Shown in pieces: positions 22,341 through 36,796 of a stretch of DNA of 64,000 bases. This DNA comes from Dictyostelium firmibasis (taxonomy: Eukaryota > Evosea > Eumycetozoa > Dictyosteliales > Dictyosteliaceae). Position numbers and translations under genes: made by a program. The notes beneath the pieces were generated by a model. That model was not told the DNA's origin. It saw only the letters and a list, made by a program, of their open reading frames with translations, and made no database searches. Position 1 is the stretch's first letter. Every line of letters starts with the position of its first letter. The stretch spans positions 1,074,001 to 1,138,000 of the forward strand of contig CM069766.1 of NCBI GenBank assembly GCA_036169595.1. The letters are read 5' to 3'.

Positions 22341-22618
22341 GCACCAGTATTACCAGTGTCGGATGAACCAACCATTGATGAAACTGAATTTGCTAATGAT
22401 GAAACAGAGTTGGTCATTGATGAAACTGAATTTGCAACAGAGGCAATTGATGAAGCAGCGTTGGCGATTGAACCAGCAACACCACCACCACCATGGTGAC
22501 CAAATTTACGTTGTTGTTCAACTACTAAACCTGAACCACCACCACCACCGCCAGAGCCACCACCATTACCTGAACCACCTGAACCACCATTACCTGAACC
22601 ACCATTACCTGAACTACC

Positions 22619-22649
<31 letters not shown>

Positions 22650-23549
22650 GCACCAGTATTACCAGTGTCGGATGAACCAACCATTGATGAAACTGAATTT
22701 GCTAATGATGAAACTGAGTTGGTCATTGATGAAACTGAATTTGCAACAGAGGCAATTGATGAAGCAGCGTTAGCAATTGAACCAGCAACACCACCACCGC
22801 CATGGTGACCAAATTTACGTTGTTGTTCAACTACTAAACCTGAACCACCACCACCACCACCACCTGATGAACCTGATGAACCACCTGTACCACCTGTTGA
22901 ACCTGGTGGAGCATTACCATCACCACTTGTTGAACCACTACCTTGAGCACCTGATGAACCAGCGTCAGCTGATGTGCTTGAGAGGGACGAAACAACAGAT
23001 GCAACAGATGCAACATCTGATGCTAAAGATGATAAAGAGGTTGCAGCAGAATTCATTGAACCTGAAATACCACCACCGCCATGTTTACCGAATCTACGTT
23101 GTTCGGTCAAGTAACCTGAACCACCACCATTACCTGAATCACCACCATTACCTGAACCACCACCATTACCTGTATCACCACCATTACCATCACCACCTGA
23201 TCCAGTACTACCAGGATTTGATGTGACTGGATATGGATTTTTTGAAGTAGTTTTAACTACTGATTCATCTACTTTACAAATGGTAACAACATTACCACAA
23301 CCGAAACGGTTTGATGCTGCTACGTAATAATCTTCTGAATTAAATTTATCGCCACATGATGATGCTTTTTCTTCTTTATTGTGTGTTGTTAATAAATATT
23401 CATTATTTTTAGATAATGAGCAACACATCTAAAAATAAAAAATAAATAAAAAAAGTAAAAAAAAAAAAAAAATTGATCAAATTGTTTGTTTTTTTTTTTT
23501 TAATATAAAAATCAATTAGTTCTAAAAATATATAGCATTGATTATTATA

Positions 23550-23580
<31 letters not shown>

Positions 23581-23697
23581 TGGACATAATTCTACAAAAC
23601 ATACATCATTATTATCTTTGCATAATTGAGCACATGTGCTATGTTGAGCACTAGCAACACTAAAAATTAGTGCTAATAGTACTAAGAGGAGTCTCAT
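21601..23697 (-). CDS. secreted protein with a Gly/Ser-rich tandem-repeat centre
   Basis: Three exons: 23697-23605, 23428-21963 and 21850-21601, encoding 602 aa. Exon 1 encodes a clear signal peptide (MRLLLVLLALIFSVASA, cut before QHS). A Cys-containing N-terminal part follows (SCGDKF, YYVAASNRFGCGNVVTICK). About 380 residues of low-complexity repeats come next, each unit with GSGLVVEQQRKFGHHGG, then VAGSIANAASSIASVANSV and a Ser/Gly linker. The C-terminal part reads FATCVRVISTNNGPSVDIED, then GKPIIDASAQVCQDLFG. The two ends together resemble one barwin/expansin-like double-psi barrel split by the repeats; that is inference. I do not recognise a named gene. It is likely extracellular or wall-associated. 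Confidence 0.8.
22187..22860 (-). repeat. about 300-bp tandem coding repeat (three near-identical units)
   Basis: The CCATGG of each HHGG block lies at 22194, 22491 and 22800, giving periods of 297 and 309 bp. A fourth, diverged copy (LTEQRRFGKHGGGG) lies near 23085. Units differ by small in-frame GGS, Ser-codon and Gly-codon changes. Plus-strand His/Met/Leu-rich ORFs across it are antisense shadows. Confidence 0.93.
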
Positions 23698-23768
23698 TGT
23701 TTTTTGAGATATGTAATAAAAATAATAAAAAAAAAAAAAAAAAAAAGAATTTATACAACCTACAAAAT

Positions 23769-23810
<42 letters not shown>

Positions 23811-24676
23811 AAAAAAATACAATAAATAACTATTTCATCATTTCCCACCTTTATTCGCAAAGGACGGAAGATAATAAATTTACCTACAACCTGGTCTTGA
23901 AAAACTCAAAACAAAAAAAAAGAAAAAAAAATAAAAAATGCCCAACCGACAATTACCAGTAAATTTTTTTAAAAATTTAATTCAAATTAATTCGAATCAC
24001 TCTAAAAAACCCAACTCATGTGGAAAAAAAAATCGGTGGTTTTTTTTTAATTTTGTCTTTATTCTTAAATTTACATTTACTTTTCGAGGTTGAAAAAAAA
24101 AAGATTAAAAAAAAAAAAATATTTTAAAAAAAAAAAAGTATTTAAATTAAAAAAAAAAAATGGTACTTGAAAAAACTTATATTGATATAGATCACTCAAA
24201 TATATTTTTTTTTTTTTATTATTTGTGATATTTTTTACAAGTATTTTCTTTTTACTTTTCATCAAAAGCCACCCAATATTAATTTTAAAAAATAAAAAAA
24301 AGATATTTTTACACTTAATAATTTTTATATTCAAATTTACAATTCCAAAATATCCTATTGCCCGACTTATTTCAATGAATTTCAAAATTTCCTGAGAACT
24401 AATATTTTTTGAAATTGTTTTTGTGTGTGTGAATTCTAAAAAAAAAAAAAAAAAAATAAAATAAAAAAAGAAGTAGGATGATTTTGTAAAAATAAAAAAA
24501 AAATAAGAGAACCTATCAAATAAATCACTGATTTTTTTTTTAAAAAAAAACAAAATGCACTATTTTATTTTTTTTTTTTTTTTTTTTTTTTTTTCTTCAA
24601 TTTTTTTTTTCACACAGCATTGTTCTTTCGTTATTACTTTTTTTAATACACCACTAAAAGTTTCAAACAAATCTAT
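23698..24676. other. intergenic region upstream of the secreted repeat protein
   Basis: Poly-A/poly-T DNA. TTTTTATATAAAA near 23769 suits a TATA element for the secreted gene. An island near 23860-23960 and another near 24170-24430 are less A/T-rich. The minus ORF 24077-24553 is mostly Phe/Lys from homopolymers and I do not accept it. Confidence 0.5.
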
Positions 24677-25138
24677 TTAGAAAGAACCACCAGTTTGCAT
24701 TAATGCACAATCTAAAACATCTTCATTATCCATTCCTAATTGATTTGGTGTTGCTTCTTCTTTGACACGAACGCCATCAAATAAAAAACGACAACTTGCA
24801 TAGTTAAGACCTTGTCTTTGACAATATGCTAAATTATAATTTAATAGATATGTTAATGATTATGAGAAAAAAAAAAAAAGATAATGCTATAAATATATAT
24901 ACCAACCTTCCATTAATTTTTTTAAAGGTGTTGATCTTTTGATTTTGAAAAAGACTTCACCGCCATTCTTTTTGGAACATGAAAAAAAGGTATTAGTTTT
25001 GCTTTTTTTTTATTATTATTATTATTAATTTTTTGATGTAAAATAAATACTCACTTGATTTTTAACTTTAAGATTAATGTGTTCATCCTTTACTTGGGCC
25101 TCACCATTAACTCCTGGTTCTTCTTTAGTATTTTCCAT
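24677..25138 (-). CDS. sumo: SUMO, small ubiquitin-like modifier
   Basis: Three small exons: 25138-25055, 24967-24907 and 24828-24677, encoding 98 aa. The spliced product carries the SUMO fold signature in order: INLKVKNQNGGEVFFKIKRS, then KKLMEAYCQRQGLN, then RFLFDGVRV and LGMDNEDVLDCALMQTGG. It ends GG-SF, so a SUMO protease must remove two residues to expose the conjugating di-glycine. The flexible N-terminus has V-K-D-E around Lys17, a perfect psi-K-x-E consensus, which in human SUMO2/3 is where chains form. SUMO is attached to lysines of nuclear proteins by E1 (SAE), Ubc9 and ligases. The intron positions were fixed by phase and by homology, and no exon is over 51 codons. Confidence 0.95.
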
Positions 25139-25172
25139 TGTTATATATATGTTGCGATGTGCTTGTTAATTT

Positions 25173-25216
<44 letters not shown>

Positions 25217-25942
25217 AAAGTATAAATAAAATTTTTAAAAAAAAATGAAAAAAAAAAAAAATTTTTTTTTAAAAAATAAAAATAAAAATAAAAAAAAACA
25301 AAAATAAAAAAATAAATAAATAAATATTTATTTCATTATTTCGTTTATCTTTTTCTAAGAAATAGGATTTTTTTTTTTTTTAATTTTCAAAACTTTTTTT
25401 TTTTGTGTATATTCCAATATTTTTGATTATTTTTTTTTCTTCTTATTATTTTGTTCTTCCTTTTTTTTTTTTATTTTTTTTTTTTTTTTATTTTTTTTTT
25501 TTTGTTTCTTTTTATTTTTTTCTAATGGTTAGTAAATCGATACTGTTCATTAAAAGAGGAATTTCCTCAAATAGATTAGAAGGAAAAAAAAAAAAAAAAA
25601 ACTACAAAAAAAGAAAAAAATTTAATTTACACTCGAACTGACCAAATAAACTATTATTAACAAGTAAATGGTTAACCAACTTTTTTATTTAAAAGGAAAT
25701 TAACAATCTCACCAAATGATGATAGTTCAATAAAACAATCGTTTTTTTTTTTTTTTTTTTTTTTTTGTTCTTTTCTTTCCTTTTTTTTTAATAATTATTA
25801 TTATTATTATTTTTTTTTTATTTTTTTTTTTTTTTGTAATTCGTATTTTTATTAATTCCTTTGTATAACGGGAGGGGGATATTTAATTTTTTTAAATTTT
25901 TTTTTTTTTTCTTAACTGAAATATTTAATCCATCTACAGATT

Positions 25943-25980
<38 letters not shown>

Positions 25981-26225
25981 TAAAAGATCTAATCTAATTA
26001 TTTAATTTTTTATTTTTTAATATTTTTTTTTTTTTTTTGTATTTTTTTGTATTTTTGAAAAAGTATTTAAACTTAAGAGAAAAAAAAAAAATAAGAAAAA
26101 AAAAAAAAAAAAAAAAAAAAAAAGAATTAAGTAATTATCTTAATTAACAAAAAAAAGTAATAAGGAAAAAAAAAAAAAAAAAAAAAAAAATTAAAAGGTT
26201 TTTAAAAAAAAAAAAAAAAAAAAAA
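25139..26225. other. divergent promoter region of SUMO and an F-box-like gene
   Basis: Extreme A/T content with many poly-A and poly-T runs over 20 bases. A short patch at 25855-25880 contains CGGGAGGGGG. The ORF at 25405-25641 is homopolymer translation. No gene seen. Confidence 0.6.
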
Positions 26226-27509
26226 ATGACCAAAACTGTAAATAATCATCAAATTAATATTTATCTCCAGAAATATTTAATTCAAACTATTTGTAATCAT
26301 ATAAATAAAAAAAATGAAAAAAATAAATTGTATTCTTTAGATGATATTAAAAAGGATTTTAATGTTAAAGAAACTAAATTTATTTTAACACTTGCATTAG
26401 TTTGTAAAAGTTGGTTCAATTGTTTATCTAATAATTTAGTGGTATCAAAAGATTTCCATGGTTTGGCATTCAATGAAAAAGAAACCGAATATTCAATACT
26501 TAAAAAAGATAACATTTTAACATTAAAATTGATTCAATATGAAAATGATGATGATTTTCAATTTAGATTGAAAAATAAAATTAATCAATTAAAAAATTTA
26601 GAAAGAATTGTTGTTTGTAGATATTTTTCACAAAAAGAATTAATTAGAACAGAACAAACTTTTAATTTAGATTTTTTAAATAAAGTTTTTAAATCTTCTC
26701 CTATGTCCCCACCAACATCTCACCAACAATCACAATCACCAACTCTACCAAATAATATAAATCAATCAATAAAAATTGATTTACATATTAGTCTTTATTG
26801 TAATATTTTTGGTTTTCCAAATATTCCTTATGCAACCAATTGTCAATTTAAAGTCAATAAATTGAAAATTGATTCTTGCTGTGATGACCAAAGTTCATTT
26901 TCTATCATGGATTATATAAAGTATTTTAATCCAAATAAATTATCAATTGTTCCTTCACCAAGTCATCATTCCCACTCTAATCAAGATCCACATTTTAAAT
27001 ATAAAAAACTTGTTGATTATACACCAGGAAGCAATGTATTTTCATTCTTGGAACAATTATCAATTTCAAAGGTATCACTACAAGATGTTTTATCAATTAA
27101 AGAAATTTATTACATTTTAAAATCTTTGCCAAATTTACAATCACTTTCATTTCAAATGTGTCAAAACTCTATGATTCATAAATTTACTGAGAATGAATTA
27201 TCAAAACAACGTCCTTTATTCTCTTGGGAAAAACCAGATTTTTATTTTTATTTCGAAAGAGTTAGAGATATGCTTATTAATCATAAAAATCTATTTTCAT
27301 TATCAATTGGTACTGGTTGTAAAAATAAATGTTGTAAAGAATTAAAACAATCAAATACAGAAACATCAAAATTTGCTGAAACATTCTCTCAAATGATTTC
27401 TTCAAATAACTCAATTAAATCATTGTCTTTATTAAATTTTAATAATAATAGAGAAATAATTGATAACATTTCAGCTTTTAAAAATATTCCGATTAAAACA
27501 ATTAAATAA
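26226..27509 (+). CDS. F-box-like Dictyostelium family protein
   Basis: Single exon, 427 aa, whose ATG follows a run of A as is typical here. The N-terminal region (IYLQKYLIQTICNHINKK, then FILTLALVCKSWFNCLSNNLVVSKDF) has the LALVCKxW signature shared with the gene at 8004-10343 and with many Dictyostelium F-box-like proteins. Later segments (VFSFLEQLSISKVSLQDVL, ILKSLPNLQSLSFQMC, NSIKSLSLLNF) are irregular leucine-rich repeats. There is a Ser/Pro/Gln-rich insert near residues 157-178. It ends soon after the repeats. Role as a ubiquitin-ligase adaptor is only inferred from the motif. Confidence 0.75.
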   Translation: MTKTVNNHQINIYLQKYLIQTICNHINKKNEKNKLYSLDDIKKDFNVKETKFILTLALVCKSWFNCLSNNLVVSKDFHGLAFNEKETEYSILKKDNILTLKLIQYENDDDFQFRLKNKINQLKNLERIVVCRYFSQKELIRTEQTFNLDFLNKVFKSSPMSPPTSHQQSQSPTLPNNINQSIKIDLHISLYCNIFGFPNIPYATNCQFKVNKLKIDSCCDDQSSFSIMDYIKYFNPNKLSIVPSPSHHSHSNQDPHFKYKKLVDYTPGSNVFSFLEQLSISKVSLQDVLSIKEIYYILKSLPNLQSLSFQMCQNSMIHKFTENELSKQRPLFSWEKPDFYFYFERVRDMLINHKNLFSLSIGTGCKNKCCKELKQSNTETSKFAETFSQMISSNNSIKSLSLLNFNNNREIIDNISAFKNIPIKTIK

Positions 27510-27624
27510 TTTTTTTTCGTTTATTTATTTTTTTTATAAAAAAATTAACAAATTATTAAAAAAAAAAAAAAAAAAAAAAATTAAAATAAAATTTTAAATG
27601 CTTGTTGTACATAATTTTTATGAT

Positions 27625-27655
<31 letters not shown>

Positions 27656-28018
27656 CATAGATCAATCATATTTTTGTGTGCACCCATTTTTATTTTAAAA
27701 TTTAAATTGTTTTTTTGTTGCAAAATTAAAAACTATACTCCACAATCTTTACAACTTTTCAAGTTTTGTAGATGTGTTATTTTCTTTTATTATTTTCACC
27801 AGTTCAAACAAAAAAAAAAAAAAAAAAAATAAATAAATAAAATTAAAAAATAAACAAAATAAAAAATAAACAAAAAAAAAAAAAAAAAGGTGAAAACTAT
27901 ATATTTTCTAAAAGCCAACCCCCACAAAACTATTTATTAGTGTTTAAATGATCCAAAAAACATAACCTATTAAGGTTTTTTTTTAATTTTTTATTTTTTA
28001 TTTTTTTTTTATTTTTTT

Positions 28019-28062
<44 letters not shown>

Positions 28063-28337
28063 CTTAAAACACAAAAATAATCAAATTATAAATTTACATT
28101 TTATTTTTAGTAAAAGATATTTCATTTAATTTAAAATTTAAATTATTTTTTTATTTAATATATATATATATATATGTATATAATAATTTAATTTTTTATA
28201 ATTTTTTTTTTTTTAATTATTATTAAAAATAAGACAACTATAAAAATTTCAATTATATTAATATTTATTTTTTTTAAATCAGAATTAAAATAAAAAAAAA
28301 AAAAAATTATATTTAAAAATTAAAATTTAGAAAAAGA
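27510..28337. other. intergenic region
   Basis: Downstream of the F-box-like gene and upstream of the small secreted protein. Poly-A/poly-T with a C-rich box CCAACCCCCAC near 27917-27927, about 410 bp before the secreted gene's ATG, which resembles a G-box. The ORF at 27602-27832 is not supported. Confidence 0.5.
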
Positions 28338-28730
28338 ATGAAATTTATATATAAATTATTTATTGTACTATCAGTTATAATAGTATTATTTAATAATATA
28401 AAATTAATTAATGGAGAAATTGAAGAAATTGAAGAGATTAATGATGAATGTTCAGGAGTAAGATGTGACAGAGTTGATAAATTATTATGCTTAACATCAC
28501 ATCGTCCAATAGCACGTTATTTGGATCGTAAAATTGCAAGAGAAAAAAATACACTTTTATGTTGCCCAATTTGTTTAATTCAATCCACATCATTCTGTAA
28601 TCACACAACTTCAAGCTTAAATGATCCAAAATTAAAATATTTATCAGGAAATGTTTACATTTGTTATGATGGTGAAAAAGAATGTAATTTACACACAAAT
28701 CAATGTGAAACTCTACCACAATATAGATAA
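28338..28730 (+). CDS. small secreted cysteine-rich protein
   Basis: Single exon, 130 aa. The first 25 or so residues (MKFIYKLFIVLSVIIVLFNN) form a signal peptide, followed by an acidic EIEEIEEIND stretch. The mature part has eleven cysteines in groups (ECSGVRC, LLC, LLCCPIC, FCN, YICYDGEKEC, NQC), so a disulfide-bonded extracellular protein is likely. There is one NHT glycosylation site. No transmembrane segment or GPI signal follows. I do not recognise the family. Confidence 0.75.
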   Translation: MKFIYKLFIVLSVIIVLFNNIKLINGEIEEIEEINDECSGVRCDRVDKLLCLTSHRPIARYLDRKIAREKNTLLCCPICLIQSTSFCNHTTSSLNDPKLKYLSGNVYICYDGEKECNLHTNQCETLPQYR

Positions 28731-28970
28731 TTAAAAATTGTTATTTTATTGTTATTTATTAATAGATAAATTATTCCCATCCTTCTTGTAATAATACTCT
28801 AAACTTTATTTTTTTTAACATTGTAATTACATATATAAAAAAAATAAAAAAAAAAAAAAAAAAAAAGAAATAAACAATTAATTATTTAAATAAATCATAT
28901 CTATAATTATTTTACATTTAAAAATATTTTTTTATATCTTTTAATTCATTTTTAAAATTTATTATTTTTA

Positions 28971-31317
28971 TTATTGCTCAGAACCAGTCGACCAACATCT
29001 AATTAAACCATTATCAGATCCACTAACAAAAAAAGAAGAGTTTGATGATAAAGCATTACAACTAGTATTTTCATTTGGAGAGTATATAGCAATTGGTGAC
29101 CAAGGACGAATGGATGAAAAGGTTTTAATGATACCATCAGAAAATGAGGCAATTAAGATGGAGCCATCAGAGGAAACAGTTAAACTTGATAAACGAGAAT
29201 TATGAGCTTTAAATTCATGAATTGATTTCGAACATTTCTTTGGGTTACTAATATCGAAAATTCTAATTGAACCTTCCCAACTTCCAGAATAAAAGAATTG
29301 TGAAGATATTTGACCATGACCAAAAGAAATTGCTGATACAACGCTGTTGTGAGCACGTTCAATTGTAATTTCCCTAGTGATTTTCTTTGCATTTTGAGCT
29401 ACCTCCCAAACCACTATAGAGTGGTCAGTACTTGATGAAACTAAATATTTACCGTTATCACTGAAACATAAACCAGTGATATGACCTTTATGAAATGATT
29501 GTTTATTGATCGGTCTTTGTAGTTGATTAGATTCATCACCACCACGATAAATATATGGCATTTTAATTTGCCAAACTAATATATCAAAATCATTACCACC
29601 ACTAACCAACATTGTACAATCTGGATTAATAGCAATTGATTGAACTTTACCACTATGCCCATTAAATTGTACAATAGGTAATTGATTATTATGTAAATTA
29701 TCATCATTATTATTTTGATTAATTAAATAACCCTTAATATCATAATGATTACCACCTACAAAAACAACTGTTTGATCGTTTTTTGAACCAACACACATTG
29801 TATATACTGAACCTTCAAAATTGAAAACTAATTCTCTTTTCATTGTATTTAGATTATAGAGGAAAACATTATAATCTGTACTACCTGATAGAATTGAATT
29901 TGAATTTGGTAGGATTTGTACCGTATTTACAGGACCTCTATGGCCAACGAATTCATGAATCATTATTGGTTTATCAGAGTAGTTTGAAGTTGGTAATCTC
30001 CAAATTCTAATTGAACGATCAGCTGATGTTGCCATAAATTTCAATGTGTTACTGAATGACATTGCACCTATACCATTACCATCATGTGGTTCATAAGAAT
30101 ATAAAATCTTATCTTTATCTCCAAAACCACCACCATCAATACTACCATTAATACCACTATTAATACCACTACCTAAACCTAAACTACCTAAACCAATATC
30201 TAAAAATTCACCAGCATTTGGATCATTAATATCATTTATTGAATTGATATTTATATTACCAGAGATTGCTTGTGATTCAATTATTTGTGCCTCTTTTGTT
30301 AATTCCTCAATTTGTAGTACATTATTACCAATCAATGATTTAATTTTACCTAATTTAATAGATTTAACAGTACCATCAATTGAAGATGTCATTAGAATCG
30401 ATTGATCTATACCTAAAAGTTTTAGGCATGTAACATCACCTTTATGTTGTTTAATTGATCTAATCTCTGATTGATCTTTAATACTCCAAATCTTAATTTC
30501 ATTATCACGTGCACCTGAAAATAACATTGACCCATCCTTACTGAAATACATTGATACAACATCACCCATATGCCCTTCTAATGTAGATTGAATAGTTACT
30601 TTTATAGAGGAGTCATCAGATCTTTTATTTCTAAATTCAGGTTTCAATGTTGATATATCCCATACTTTAACTGACGAATCACGTCCCGCACTAGCAAGTA
30701 TATTCATTTCATTGTTAACTGAAAAACATGTAACTGGTGCTTTATGTGCTGTAATTGTTTCCAATAGAGGATATCCTTGTTCTAAAAAATCCCATATCTT
30801 AATAGTAGAGTCTTTACTACCTGTAACTAATGATGTTCCATTATATAACCACGCTAGTGCTTCAACTTTTGAATCATGTGAATCAACATCTTTATGTGTT
30901 AAAATTCTTTTGAAAAAAATTAAATAAAATAAATAATAAAGTGTGTTAGATCATTATTTATTTCTCTCTTTCTTTTTTCTTTTTTTCTTTCTCCCACTTA
31001 CTTTTTAATTATAAAACCTTTTATATAATCCCAAATAAAAATACCATCAAAACCACCTGAAACAAGTATTGGTTCTTTTGGATGAAATAATAAACAATCG
31101 ACAGAGTGAGAATGACCCGTTAGGACATTTTCAATTTCAAAACTATCATTTTTCATATCTTTTGCAATATATATCGAACCATTTCCCGAAACAAATGCAA
31201 ATCTACTATCATCTGGAGAAAATCCAATACAACTATTACCTTGAACACCAATCACTTTAATTGGTGATGTATATTTCTTTATATTATCATGGTTATTATT
31301 ATTATTATTGCTATTAC

Positions 31318-31415
<98 letters not shown>

Positions 31416-31456
31416 CTACCAATATTGTCCTCTAATTTCCCTAATTTATTAGACAT
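28971..31456 (-). CDS. WD40-repeat protein
   Basis: Two exons, 31456-31002 and 30906-28971, encoding 796 aa. The N-terminus has an Asn tract and then the first repeat (VLTGHSHSVDCLLFHPKEPILVSGGFDGIFIWDYI). The second exon carries about eleven more WD units with clear GH and WD/W marks, such as SKDSTIKIWDF, SAGRDSSVKVWDI, SGARDNEIKIWSI, TSADRSIRIWRL and SSSTDHSIVVWEV, ending with SGSDNGLIRCWSTGSEQ. About twelve repeats suggest two beta-propellers side by side. A Gly/Ile/Asn-rich loop lies near 30130-30250. No other domain shows. WD proteins are scaffolds and I cannot name the complex. It diverges from the PIG-C gene. Confidence 0.85.
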
Positions 31457-31951
31457 ATCATTTGATGATATTTTAAACTTTCATTAAAAAAAAATAAATT
31501 AATAATAAATTATTTAATCTATACTATTTATAAAATTTACCATTTTATGGTGGGGCAACTTTAGTTATAACTAAAAAGAAATAAGCATTTAAAAAAAAAA
31601 AAAAAACTTGAAAATTTCAGATTTTTTTAATTAAAAAAAAAATGCTATAAATAATTTTAAATAAATTAAATAAAAAAATTAAAAAAAAAATGAGGAACCA
31701 ACTGTTTTGATGTAATATACTATTAAAATATTTTAATCTAAAGTAAGAAAAAAAAAAAAAAAAGTATGTAAAAGAGAAATAAAAAATATAAAAAAAAAAA
31801 TAAAAAAAAAGAATTCTATTTTTTTTTTATTTTTTTACTTTTTTTTTTATTCTCGCATTGACACAACTTTGGGCTGGTGGTCCAACAATAACATAGCACT
31901 TTTTTTATTTGAAATATATGTATAGATATAGATAAGATTATAACATAAAAG
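31457..31951. other. divergent promoter region of the WD40 and PIG-C genes
   Basis: A/T-rich. The patch TTGGGCTGGTGGTCCAAC near 31869-31886 is the only G/C-richer element and holds the partial palindrome TTGG...CCAA. It lies about 70 bp upstream of the PIG-C start. Confidence 0.5.
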
Positions 31952-32111
31952 ATGATGAATGAACAACATTTAAATCATCGTATTGTTAATAATATCATAA
32001 CACCAATCCAAACAAATATAAATACTATTAATAATAGTAACAATAATAACAACACCAACAACACCAACAACACCAACAACAACACCAACAACAACAATAA
32101 TAATAATAACA

Positions 32112-32142
<31 letters not shown>

Positions 32143-32164
32143 TAGCAATAATAATAATAATAAC

Positions 32165-32234
<70 letters not shown>

Positions 32235-33436
32235 GTAATAGCAATAATAATAATAATAATAATAGTAATAATAATAATAGTATTAATAATAATAATAATA
32301 ACAATAATATTATTAATAATAATAATAATGTAGATAATAAATGGAAAAAGAATTTATATGAAAAACAGCCATATTCTGATAATTATACAGATGAAACATT
32401 TTTAATAGGATTAGTGCAGAATGCAAACTTTATAAAATATGATTTTTGGACTGTTGTTTTAGATAGTTTCACAGTATCTCAACAAATAACAAGTGTAATT
32501 CTATTTGCTATTATATTTTTTCATTCATTAAAACATACACTTACATTACCATTCTTGGTAGCAATGGCCAGTGGTTTCCTTGTGTTAGGCTATATCGCTA
32601 TCATCATTATTGATCCCTCTGCAAATTGTAATTTCTTTTTATTTCATAATAATAATAATAATAATAATAATAATTATAATTAAATAAACAATTTAATAAT
32701 GAAAAGTTAACATACTAATAAATTAAACTCAATAGTTTTATCTATTAGATCTAGTTTTTTACATATTATATTACTATTTGGTACAGTTTATGGACTATCA
32801 CCAGTATTAAGAACATTGACCAACTCATTTAGTGATGATACAATTTGGGCATTGACATTTATTTTGTTGTTGGCCCATTTATTTTTCCATGATTATGGCT
32901 ATACAAATAATGAATCTCAAAAGTAATTATTTTTTAATTAATTTTTTTTTTTTAAAAATTTTAAAAATTGCTAATTTACCAATAATAGATTCTCAGCACC
33001 AGTTTCATTAAATGCAGCAATTTTTGCATCAGTATTATTAGGTTCAAGATTGCCATCAAATATTCATGTTTTTGTTTTAATTTCTTATGCAATTGAAACG
33101 TTTGCATTATTTCCTATATTTAGACATCATTTAAAAAGACATTCTATGGAATTACATGTTGGTTTAACAGTTATACTCTGTGTTACCTGTAGTCTTTTAC
33201 TTCTTGGAATGAGTAAACTTTTGGCTTTAATTTATATTGGTATCATTGGCACAATTACTTTTGTCTGTCCACTTTGGTTAATTTTCATCCAAAAATATAA
33301 AAAGTAAGTTTATTTTTTCTCTTTCTTTTATTTTTACTTTTAATTTAAACTAACTTTTTTTTTTTTTTTTTAAAGTGAAATTAATGGCCCATGGGATGAA
33401 GCATCAGTAATTTCTCAAAGCGGGGGTGAATTTTAA
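31952..33436 (+). CDS. pigC: PIG-C, subunit of the GPI-GlcNAc transferase
   Basis: Four exons: 31952-32627, 32736-32922, 32989-33303 and 33376-33436, encoding 412 aa. After an Asn-rich N-terminus of about 130 residues comes [20 protein letters not shown], the PIG-C signature opening. Multiple membrane helices follow: [27 protein letters not shown] (conserved), [12 protein letters not shown], and [22 protein letters not shown]. The last exon gives [13 protein letters not shown], the conserved C-terminus. PIG-C belongs to the ER complex that moves GlcNAc from UDP-GlcNAc to phosphatidylinositol, the first step of GPI-anchor making. The readthrough of intron 1 into Asn codons (NNNYN) is an artefact. 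Confidence 0.93.
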
Positions 33437-33897
33437 AAAAATAAAAAAATAATAGAAGAAAAACTAGGGATAATAAAACAGTATAAAGTAAAAAAAAAAA
33501 ACTACAAGCATAAACGGTCGTATGGTTTTATTTATGTGTTTTGTTATATTTTTAAAAAAAAAATTTTGGTTTTTTTTTTTAAATTTTTTTTTTTAAATAG
33601 ATAAATTTGATTAGAACTTCACTAATCTGTTATTGAGTATATATATATATAATAAAAAGAGAATTGGGTCACTATTCTTTTTCTACTTTTTTTCTTTTTT
33701 TGTTTTTTTTTTTTTTTATTATTTCTTTAAAAATGTATCTGGTATTTTGTATTTTGGATTTGGTTTTTTATATTATTTATTATGCGAAACAATGATTATT
33801 ATTAAAAGATTAATAATTTTAAACTATTGTGTATTAATATTATTATTATTAGTCGAGAAAGAATGTATTAATTGGAATCAATCGATTAATTAACCAA
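33437..33897. other. convergent 3' intergenic region
   Basis: Lies between the stop codons of the PIG-C (+) and RRM/R3H (-) genes. A/T-rich with poly-T runs. The ORF at 33633-33893 is mostly Phe/Ile/Leu and has no support. Confidence 0.6.
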
Positions 33898-36552
<2,655 letters not shown>

Positions 36553-36566
36553 TTTTTACTGCGGTT

Positions 36567-36610
<44 letters not shown>

Positions 36611-36765
36611 TTTTTTTATTGATTTACGATAAAAAACATAACAAAATTGAATATAAGAAAATTAACTTTGTAAAATAAATAGAGGAATAAAAAAAAAAGA
36701 AAAAAAAAAAAGGAAAAAAATTTATAAATTTTTTCTTTTTTTATTTTAATCTAATAGTGAGCAAC

Positions 36766-36796
<31 letters not shown>

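Noticed and set aside
22054-23226. Plus-strand His/Met/Leu/Gln-rich ORFs
   Set aside because: Antisense of the Gly/Ser repeat exon; the minus frame has a signal peptide, splice sites and Cys domains.
23980-24010. TTCGAATC, a tRNA T-loop-like octamer
   Set aside because: Flanks cannot form the T stem, and there is no D arm or A-box upstream.
24077-24553. 158-codon minus ORF
   Set aside because: Mostly Phe/Ile/Lys from poly-T/poly-A, interrupted composition, no motif.
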